40,232 nt of DNA. Source: Jaenimonas drosophilae (Eukaryota; Euglenozoa; Kinetoplastea; Trypanosomatida; Trypanosomatidae). The translations under genes and the position numbers were made by a program. The notes below the pieces were generated by a model. That model searched no databases, was not told where the DNA came from, and saw nothing but the letters and a program-made list of their open reading frames with translations. Within the stretch, counting starts at the first letter, position 1. Every line of letters starts with the position of its first letter. Of this stretch, positions 32,296-40,232 are shown one piece after another. The DNA is taken from contig JASAON010001493.1 of assembly GCA_030849065.1 (NCBI GenBank), positions 1 to 40,232 on the forward strand, given 5' to 3'.

Positions 32296-32682
32296 GCTAC
32301 GTGAGTACGCAACTCCTCAGAGTACGGAAGCGCACCACACATCATTTTCATCATCATCATCATCATCATCACTACATGTCTCCACATCCTCGACTCCATG
32401 CTCCCTCCTCTGACTGAAGACGCCCAACACATGGGCGTACATATCTCTGCCACACACATATACATGTGTGTGCGTGAGAGCTTGGACGGAGTTGTGTTTC
32501 TTTGTTTGCTTGTGCTTGCTTGCCACTGCTGCTCAATGAAGAGGAGCTGAGCTCATTTGTGGCCACTCCAACGTCAGAACGGCGACCCAAAACACATTCA
32601 CACGCAGACACACGTGGTGTTGTTGTGCTTCGTAGGAATGATGATGATTTTGTACTGCTAGAATCATGAAGATGTGCATCTC
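32296..32682. other. Intergenic, no convincing gene
   Basis: It contains an ATC run (32347-32371) and GT/CA-rich DNA. A 39-codon frame at 32431-32550 follows a short tract and AG but is dominated by Cys/Leu and not convincing. Confidence 0.5.
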
Positions 32683-32709
32683 ACTCCATCTCACTTCTTC
32701 TTCTCCCAG
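32683..32709 (+). promoter_or_regulatory. Predicted trans-splice acceptor for the RAB3GAP2-like gene
   Basis: CTCCATCTCACTTCTTCTTC then TCCCAG, AG 32708-32709, is the best acceptor. It leaves a four-codon uORF (32779-32793) ahead of the start at 32880. A second AG (32808-32809, CCACTTTCAG) would remove the uORF. Confidence 0.5.
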
Positions 32710-32879
32710 GAAGGTGCAGTTAGGTTGTGCTTCCTTCCTTGCCACGTTCGTGGTTGAAGCGGAGAGAGGCACGTCTGTATGGCAGACAAGTGAAAGGAAC
32801 CACTTTCAGGTGCATTTGTGGTTGCTAAACCATATTCTTTTTTCACTATATTTGTTGCAACATACTCGTGTGGTTCGCG

Positions 32880-34483
32880 ATGCTCCACGTAGAATGTGCC
32901 CCGTCAAAGGCATCACCCACGGAGCTCCTTGGCCATTCCTCCGCCAACAAGTTGGTGGCCTACGCACACATTCTTCCTGAAATTGTGCTCCTCGCCACGG
33001 TGCGCGCAGAAAAGAATCAGTGTTTGCTGGAGCTCCTTCGTCTTCGTGATGGTCCGACGGAGATGATGCCACGCGTACATGGTACATCTTCATCTTCATC
33101 TTCATCTTCGTGGAGTGAGCTCCCTGCTGCGGTGAGAGCCGCCTTTCGTGTGCCCCGTGCGATGCAGGTGCTGAGCCACGACGAAGGTATCATCACCGCA
33201 CTGGAGCTCGTCGTGGAGAAGAAGATGAAGATGAGCAACACCACATCTTCCTCCACCAACAACAAGAACAACAACCGTACGTCATTGGGCCACGACGTTG
33301 GCTCCATGGATGTAGAACACGTGCATCTCCTCCTTGGCACAGACAAGGGAACCGTTTTTGTGTGTAACGCGTTGCGTGGCACCATCCTCATGTTGGCGCA
33401 GTTTGCTGGATATGATGGCGCCACACGACCACGATCGGCCATCACCCGCTTCGTCGCGAAGCACACGCGTGGCCAGGATGGACTTCATGGGATCTACGTG
33501 ATGCACGATGATGGAGGTGTGGTGGTGCTGACGCGCCAAGTCTTGGATGTGTGCGTGGAGGTGTGTGCTCATCGTCAGGATGGTGATCGGCCGCACCTCG
33601 CCACCGCATCATGGTGGAGGAGAGAGGCCAATCATCTTGGCGAGCGCGTCTTGTTTCCGGTCGCGGGCCCCGCCGCACACGCCGCGCTGCACATTCGCAC
33701 GCTTCATGATCTGCGTCGTGGAGGTGAAGGCGGCTTCAATCCCACAGAAGCGATGCGGATGATGATGGAGGCGGTGCTTGGAGATGCGCAACAAGCACAA
33801 CACGCACAACGCCGTGTTGTGCGTGACGCTGCTGTGGTGGCCTCTGCCAACCGCCACACCCCTGTTGGTCTTGTTCTTGGCGAGACGGATGCCACGACCG
33901 ATGTTATTGTGGTGTGTGGCGATGCTCCTTCGTTGGCGGCGTACGTGGTGGCGGAGGAGCAGTGGCAAATGGCAAGCGCCGTGAAGGCGGTGGCTGCCAA
34001 GGTTGTGCGCGCCGTCTCCACCGCTGCGCTTGCGTGGCTGGGGGTTGGCGGCAGTGGCAGAAGAAGTAGTGGCAGCAACAACAACAACAACAGCACTTCT
34101 GGTGATGGAGCGGCGTCTGGGCCCCCATCACTGAATCAGCGTCAGTACAGCCCCACGACGGAATTCTTCGATGCCTCCATCTCCGTCTCGAGCATGGCCG
34201 TCTCAGCAAACCACACATGGGCGGTGTTGTTCTGTGCCTCTACACGCCAGGTGATGTGGCTGAACATGATGAGCCACATCATGTGCCACAGCATGAGCAT
34301 GGAGGAGGCATCCGTGGTGGAGATGGATCTCATTGAATGTGAGCAAGACGGGACAAGGATGTTGTTGCTGCTTCTGCATTTACCAGAGCGCGGGCTTCTT
34401 CGGTTGTACGCGTTGAGGTGGAAGCGATATGTGGCGGAGGTGGAGGTGCCACCACACGCCATTCTGTTGCGGCCAGCCGCAGG

Positions 34484-34518
<35 letters not shown>

Positions 34519-37500
34519 CGGGTGTTGCGCTGCTCTTGTGCAGGAATGGCGATCTTCTGAAGGTGGAGTGGGCCATGACGGAGCCGTCTTCGAAGGAGGA
34601 CGCACGCGGCACTACAACACATGATGATGATGTTGTTGGCGTGAATGTACGTGCCAAGGACCCAACAGAGATTGTTCTACGTGTGTGGCAGCTTCGTTTG
34701 CCCACGTGGAAGGAGGAGATGAAGATGATGCCAGATGATGCTGATGGCACACCACCACCACCACTTCCACCACCAGCAGAAGTGATGAAGAGCTTCGCAA
34801 CGTACGTGCGTCAGTGCGCCGCGGCATGCCGCATCATTGATTGCCGTTTTGGCCCACGTGAGACCGATGCTGTGCGCATGGCCATCAAAACCAACATCAA
34901 CGCCATCATCCATAACGTCATCCTCAACAACAACAGCACCAACAACGCCAAGGTGATGAACGATGCCACCTACTTCTCCAACATCACTCCTGCGCAGGCG
35001 CGGCACTTGATTGCTCAACGTGGCCGTTTGGTGCTCTCCTACGCACGTCTGCGTCGGTTGCGTGCCAACAACACGCGCATCGTGAGCCCAACGTTGCCGG
35101 TGGCGTGGATGATGGAGGATGTGGCATCTGACTACGTGACGAGTGATGGCGATGCGGTGCAGCATGTGTGGCCGGAGGCGATGGAGAAGATGCGGGCACA
35201 CGTTGATGCCAGCACACATCGAGCACTGCAAGACTTGCTTCTTGCACTTCAAACGCCGGCTTCACCAACATCCAACAACACCTCATCTCACAACAACAAC
35301 AACAACAGCAACATGCCCACCTTGGCACACAAGACGGATGATGTGATGAGTGTAGAGGCATTTTTATCCTGGCACCACCTTGGCCATGAAGACCTTCATC
35401 CACGTATGTGCGAGACAAGCGCCGACGCCGACGACGTTCGCGCCAGGTTGGGCGCGCTTCTTTTTGACCAGCACGGGTGGAGCGTTGCCACCGCGCAGCT
35501 CAACGTGTTGATGGAGCTCGGCTGGCAACGGCCGGAGCTCGCGCGATGTGTGGTGAGGTGGTTGGCCGCACGCACACATGCTGATTGGCATGGATTTTGC
35601 CGGCAGACGTCGTTGGGCTCGGTGATGGCGCTCATCTCTGCCATATCGTTGGATCATTTTGTGGCGGCGGTGGAACATACATGGATACCGCTCGTTGCGT
35701 GTGCGGCGAACAATGATGATGCGCAACAACAACAACAACAACAAGAAGGTGCCACCACGACTCCAGGCGTGCTGATGAGCTTGCTGATGGTCTGCGCACT
35801 GCGGTTGTACTCCGTGGCGGAAACATTTGTTGTACCTCCATCCATGAAGCTGATGATGTCTCAGCTCCTAATGTTGTACGAGTTGTGTATGAACGTGCCA
35901 CAGGATTCATCATCAATACCAACATCATCCACGTGCTACGTTGATGGCACTGGTTGCGGACTGCGTCTGTGCGAGCTCCTTCCACGCACCACACCACACG
36001 CAGATACCATCACTGCCCTACTCGGCCGACGTGCCACGCCCGTCTGGCAGGAACATTGGCGGCGCATTCATCTCTCGGCAGACTACGTCAAGCTGGAGCA
36101 GCTCACCACGATTGCAACCATGCTGAATGAGTCTTCTGCGTGGTGCCACAACAACAACACATCAACGTCATCTTCTTCTTCTGTCTTTTGCACCAACTTT
36201 CCGTGGACGTTGTCGGGCACGTGGAGCTACACCACCTTTGATGCGTTGCGCCTACAACCTTTGCACCTAATGTGGGATGATGATGATCTCAACAGCAGCA
36301 CACGTTCGTCTGACGCACACACACCACTCTCCAGCAGTCGTGGCAGCCCGCGAACACGTTGGGAGGTACTTCATCGATGTGCGTTGCTCCTCACAACGAT
36401 GTCTGTGCTGCAGGAGATGCTGCGGCCACTGGTGGAGGAATCATTGTGGTTCGTACAGGAGGAGAGTGTGCCGCAACGTGAAAACTTTTTCATCAGCGCA
36501 CGACGAGCACCAACATCCACCATGTCAGCGTGGGCCATGGCACCACGTGGGGCAGAAGAGTACCTGCGTTGTGTTGTGGCAACGGCGGAGCTCATCTTGA
36601 TGATGCTGGAGCATCTCCTAGGACGTTGTGAAGAGAGGAGTCGCGTGGTGCTGATCCAAGCCCTATCATGCTGCTTGGCCGAGGATGATGAGCGTACCTC
36701 ACCCGACGTGCCAAGTGTGTTGCGTGGCCAGATGAAGGTGCTCATGCACATGCTCATCCAGAAGCCATCAACACCAGCGCACCGCGTCGCGGAGGTGCTC
36801 TCCATGGCTCGTTTGATGCTATTTTTGCTCGAGACACAACAACGAGGTGCGTTGGCCGCGGATGATGCGGATGATGATGATGATGATCATGCTCGTGCCA
36901 AGACTTCGGAGAGGCTCCTCCGCTTCACGGTTCCGTGGAGTGAGCTCTACGGCCCACTCGCGCACACTTTTCTTCTTCTTCCAACATCACTCGAGATGGA
37001 GATGGCATCCAACAACAACAGCAACAACAACATTGGTTCAGGCGATGAGCTGGGTGCTGCACCTGCCCTACACAATCGTGCCAACTATGGTGATGGCGAT
37101 GCCTTCGTCCATCAACGCAAGATGCGTGCGGCGGCCACGTTGATGCGCAACTTCTTCATGACGTGCATCCTTCATGAATCTGATCGTCAGGATGAGCGTC
37201 TCGCCCCACTTGATGGCCCAACCTCTGCCACGTTGGCAACGTTGGAGAGCCCCGACACACGTGTGTTGTTGAAGCAGCTCTCCGCCGCACTTGGTCTCGC
37301 TGCGGGTGCTGCCGATGTTGTTTCACTCATTCTCGTGGATTTTTTCATGAAACACCTCTGCTCCACTGACCGTATACGTGCGGAGCTCATCTACGTACAT
37401 GACGCGGGCCTCGTTGCACGTGTGGCGGCCATCAACTTCCGCGTGTTCTTCGTCGCCTGCCACAGACACTATGCCGAGATGGAAAACCAGCAACAACAAC

Positions 37501-37937
37501 AACAACAACAACGAAAACAACAACAACGGCGTTCATCTGCATCACCATCAACCAACACCAACCCAACAACACCCGTGGAAGGCAAGATGAGCACCATCAT
37601 GCCCATGATCTCCCCTGCATGCCGTCAGTGGTTGCGGGACCACCACCAACAACAACAACAACTTTGTGTGCGTGGCACGCCACAGGAGATGAATCGCTAC
37701 GAGCTCATTCACTCCTCCACCTGGGTTACTCCACGAGAGGAGGAGGAGATGGCTCGACGTGTGGCGGCACGTTTGGCGCTGCCACGTCACCACGCAATTC
37801 ACGAGGAGCTCCTCGCGCTGCTCTTTCTTCTTGGCGAGCTGACGTGTGCGGGGCTGGAAGGCCTGCCTCCGGAAGTACAGCGCATCGCACATGAGCTGCC
37901 GAAGCTGGCCTTTTATCTGCAGGAGCTGCCATGCTGA
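32880..37937 (+). CDS. RAB3GAP2: RAB3GAP2-like regulatory subunit of the Rab3GAP complex
   Basis: A 1,685-residue protein. RAB3GAP1/2 acts as a Rab3 GAP and a Rab18 GEF in membrane traffic, autophagy and lipid droplets. Parallels to the family, in order: a beta-propeller-like N-terminal part with VHLLLGTDKGTVFVCNALRG and TILMLAQF (about 145-175); the alternating helix AVAAKVVRAVSTAALAWLGVG (about 369-388), like VASKLTSALFNAASGWLGW in human; SVSSMAVSANHTWAVLFCAS and the RGLLRLYALRWKRYVAEVEV strand (about 440-520); FLSWHHLGHEDLHPRMCETS (from 828) leading into the helical half; and a C-terminal RLALPRHHAIHEELLALLF. The chain is longer than in animals mainly through poly-N, -T, -Q, -D and -S inserts. 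These comparisons are from memory. The catalytic partner RAB3GAP1 is not in the window. Confidence 0.72.
34486..34518 (+). repeat. (AAC)11 run encoding poly-Asn
   Basis: The longest pure AAC run in the window, inside the RAB3GAP2-like gene, read in the Asn frame. Similar runs occur at 23988-24015, 26382-26406 and 35276-35308. Confidence 0.9.
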
Positions 37938-38093
37938 TGTTGCCATGTATATGGCTGACCTAGGTGCTATGATTGCCACAGATGCTACATGTTTGGTCCC
38001 CCCTCCACCACTCTGCGATACAAGCATGGCGTAAAGTGCTTCATGATGATGTTGTGTGTGTGTGTGTTGGTTGTTGCCATCATCATCATCATC

Positions 38094-38134
38094 ATCTCTT
38101 CCATCATCTTGTTTTCTTGTTTGTGTTCGTTGAG
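38094..38134 (+). promoter_or_regulatory. Predicted trans-splice acceptor for the PUS7 gene
   Basis: The tract TCTCTTCCATCATCTTGTTT, followed by TCTTGTTTGTGTTCG, leads to TTGAG, AG 38133-38134. The first ATG downstream is 38142, a 7-nt 5' UTR. Bases 37938-38093 hold only GT and ATC repeats. Confidence 0.55.
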
Positions 38135-38141
38135 GAAGAGA

Positions 38142-40232
38142 ATGGCTGAGGCACCTGCTTCACATGCATCCGTGCATGAGCTCCTCGAGCGCGAGCGGCG
38201 CATCGGCATCCGCCGCACGTTGATGGATCTCCTCGCGCATGAATCTGAAACCTGCGCAACCAACAAGTTTTTGGTGTCGCTGAAGACGCTCTACTCTGAT
38301 TTTGTGGTGCGCGAAATGGCGCCAACCTACGGCGATGGCAAACCGCTGGAGCTGGAATCGCTCGATGCCAGCATCAACGCATCGCCATCAGCAACAACAA
38401 CACCAGCTCCATCATCATCATCAGCAACAACAACAACAACAACAAAGAAGCGTGAGCGTGATGATGATAGCAACAACACCGCTGTGGATGAGGATGCGGT
38501 TGAGCAACGCATTCATGCCGCCTTCTCTTCCCTTGTGTCAGCGGAGGAGCTTCAAACGTTGGTGGCGTCGCTCCGTCGTGGAGAGGGGCGTTGTGCGCTC
38601 ACCGCCACGACCAAAGAGGCGCGCACCTCTCTTCATCAAGCCGTACGCCAAGCGTTACACGGCAGCCACGTGAGTACCACTGAGGCTGGCGTTGTTTGGG
38701 TGGTTCGTGCAACCGCAGCAGATCGGCGTGAATCTCAGCGTCGCTCCAACCCAATCCGACGACGCCCCTTTTTGCACTTCACCTTGTACAAGGAAAACGT
38801 GGAGACCAACGCAGCACTGCGCAGCGTGGCGAAGCATCTTGGCATGAGCACACGCCAACTTCAATTTTGTGGCACGAAGGACAAGCGCGCCGTGACGTTG
38901 CAACGTGTGGCGATTCGTGATGTTGCGCCAGCACGAGTGTTGGCGCTGAATGAGCGCTCGTTTGGCCCACGTTGTGTTGTGAAGGTGTGCAGCTTGATGG
39001 AGCTGCCGGAAGGACTAAAGCTCGGAGATGCATCCGGCAATCACTTCACGATTCTTCTTCGTTTGTACCCGCAAACATCATCATCATCATCATCATCATT
39101 GATGGATGAGCGTTTGGAGAAGATTGCGTGCAGCTTGCGTGCTCACGGTGCCATCAACTACTTTGGCCCTCAACGTTTTGGCACCACGGACATCTTGACG
39201 AGTGATGTGGGCCTTCGCTTACTGCACAAGGACTGGGAGGGTGCGATCCAGATCTTGTTGGAGGCCAAATCGCGCATTGTGCCAGAGTTGGCACAGGCGG
39301 TGCGCGATGTACGAGACGCACGTGACTACGATGCTGCACTGGCGCACACGCCCTACTTTTGTTTTCAGGAGCGTGATGTGTTGCAACATCTCTGCCGCCA
39401 TCCACATGATTTTCAGGGTGCGTTGCGGTGTTTGCCACGCACACTCGTCATGCTCTACTTCCACGCGGTGCAGAGCCTCATCTTCAATCACATGGCGTCC
39501 AAGCGCCTCTCCGCTCGGGAGCGCATGTGCGCCGAGGTTGGGGATTTGGTGTTGGAGGAGGTGTACCAACAACGTTTGTTGCTGAAGGATGCACATGCCA
39601 TCCTACCCACAACAACATGTTCTGAAACAACAACAACAACAACAACATCATCATCCTCTGGACCTCTTCCTGCTGTACGTCGCTTATCTGCCGAGGATCC
39701 GTTGGCCTACTTTGATCTCTCCGACGTACTTCTCACGCTTCCTGGCCCGGATGTGGAGCTCATCTATCCCGACAGCGTTGGCTGCACCTTGGCAGACTAC
39801 GTGGAGGAGATGCGTGTGCTGAATGTGGCGGAGGAGCTGACGAATGCGGAAGCGTCAGCCTCGTTGGTGGAGGCGTTTCACTTCCACGGCACGTATCGCA
39901 ATTTATGTATTCGTCCACGAGATGTAGCGATGGAGATGAAGAAGGCATCGTCGTGGTTGGCGCCAGTCTTGACGACGGACTGGGAGCGCATGAAGGCAAC
40001 AACAACAACACCAACAACAACGACACCAGCAGAGGTGGCGCACAACACTGTGGATGTACCACCAACGCCCGTGGATGCACTCTTGATCTCCTTCTCACTC
40101 CCGCCAGGTTGCTACGCCACGTGTGTGCTGCGTGAGTTTTCATGCGTGTGCTCGGAATCACTGCACAGCTCCGCACGTCCTGGCCAGACGACGAAGGAGG
40201 TTGGCGAGGAGGATGGAGATGCGGATGGAGGT
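38142..40232 (+). CDS. PUS7: TruD/PUS7-family tRNA pseudouridine synthase (3' end cut by window)
   Basis: 697 codons without a stop to the window edge. TruD/PUS7 enzymes isomerise uridine to pseudouridine in tRNAs and some mRNAs and snRNAs. Family landmarks in order: KFLVSLKTLYSDFVVREMAP; FLHFTLYKENVETNAALRSV; the catalytic motif FCGTKDKRAVTLQRVAIRD (about 242-260) with the nucleophilic Asp at 247; GNHFTILLRL; INYFGPQRFG; an RTLVMLYFHAVQSLIFNHMA helix typical of the TRUD insertion domain; and the closing FSLPPGCYATCVLREF motif near residue 655. Since that motif lies close to the C-terminus in the family, little is missing. Inserts of Ser/Thr encoded by ATC and ACA repeats are at about 85-105, 310-317 and 490-505. 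The start at 38142 is the first ATG after AG 38133-38134. Confidence 0.93.
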   Translation, partial: MAEAPASHASVHELLERERRIGIRRTLMDLLAHESETCATNKFLVSLKTLYSDFVVREMAPTYGDGKPLELESLDASINASPSATTTPAPSSSSATTTTTTKKRERDDDSNNTAVDEDAVEQRIHAAFSSLVSAEELQTLVASLRRGEGRCALTATTKEARTSLHQAVRQALHGSHVSTTEAGVVWVVRATAADRRESQRRSNPIRRRPFLHFTLYKENVETNAALRSVAKHLGMSTRQLQFCGTKDKRAVTLQRVAIRDVAPARVLALNERSFGPRCVVKVCSLMELPEGLKLGDASGNHFTILLRLYPQTSSSSSSSLMDERLEKIACSLRAHGAINYFGPQRFGTTDILTSDVGLRLLHKDWEGAIQILLEAKSRIVPELAQAVRDVRDARDYDAALAHTPYFCFQERDVLQHLCRHPHDFQGALRCLPRTLVMLYFHAVQSLIFNHMASKRLSARERMCAEVGDLVLEEVYQQRLLLKDAHAILPTTTCSETTTTTTTSSSSGPLPAVRRLSAEDPLAYFDLSDVLLTLPGPDVELIYPDSVGCTLADYVEEMRVLNVAEELTNAEASASLVEAFHFHGTYRNLCIRPRDVAMEMKKASSWLAPVLTTDWERMKATTTTPTTTTPAEVAHNTVDVPPTPVDALLISFSLPPGCYATCVLREFSCVCSESLHSSARPGQTTKEVGEEDGDADGG

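Noticed and set aside
32431..32550. 39-codon ORF with a Cys/Leu-rich segment
   Set aside because: Weak acceptor, composition typical of translated GT repeats, no codon bias.
1..40232. tRNA genes, spliced-leader RNA genes, transposons, CRISPR arrays or cis-introns
   Set aside because: No tRNA-like arm pair with a GTTCRA loop outside coding DNA, no recognised spliced-leader exon, no reverse transcriptase or transposase frame, no spaced direct repeats, and every confident CDS is uninterrupted.

Overview
The window reads as nuclear DNA of a kinetoplastid flagellate, most likely a free-living bodonid such as Bodo saltans (inference). All recognisable genes are on the + strand, intronless and closely spaced, as in a polycistronic unit. 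Nearly every gene is preceded by a pyrimidine tract and an AG that fit spliced-leader trans-splicing, and its CDS begins at the first ATG after that AG. I used this rule to set starts, which often differ from the longest open frame. A cluster of HMG-like and histone H1-like basic proteins with short mitochondrial presequences matches kinetoplast-associated proteins (KAPs). TAA, TAG and TGA all serve as stops.

Layout. 1-10.5 kb: the end of a small two-helix membrane protein; a 1,944-residue helical protein that may be a Nup205/Nup192-type scaffold nucleoporin; a clear RagC/D GTPase; and an unrecognised 705-residue protein with a degenerate EF-hand-like C-terminus. 10.5-13 kb holds no convincing protein gene. 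It has a 197-198 bp tandem repeat whose units fold like single-hairpin AGA-box H/ACA snoRNAs, then three copies of a box C/D snoRNA-like element. 13-14.1 kb: a 370-residue protein with extreme codon bias.

14.1-20.5 kb: structured non-coding DNA, then four KAP-like genes (15830, 16716, 17928, 19473) with small ORFs and strong hairpins between them. 20.8-22.3 kb: a protein resembling the replication licensing factor Cdt1. 22.5-28.1 kb: a 1,867-residue, probably mitochondrial helical-repeat protein. 28.3-32.3 kb: an LRRC61-like leucine-rich-repeat protein, TRM6 (tRNA m1A58 methyltransferase subunit), a 47-residue protein, and a compact MscS channel. 32.9-37.9 kb: a RAB3GAP2-like Rab GEF/GAP regulatory subunit. 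38.1 kb to the edge: a TruD/PUS7 pseudouridine synthase cut by the window end.

The genes do not form one pathway, as expected for a kinetoplastid polycistron. Local themes are kinetoplast DNA packaging (four KAPs) and RNA modification (putative snoRNAs, TRM6, PUS7). From about 21 kb onward the coding regions are full of AAC/CAA/ACA and GAT/ATC trinucleotide runs giving poly-N/Q/T/D/S/H tracts; the first half has few.

The strongest candidate for something undescribed is the putative snoRNA cluster at 11.3-12.7 kb, followed by the Cdt1-like gene and the unannotated small ORFs that obey the trans-splicing start rule. All assignments come from reading the sequence; no database search was run.
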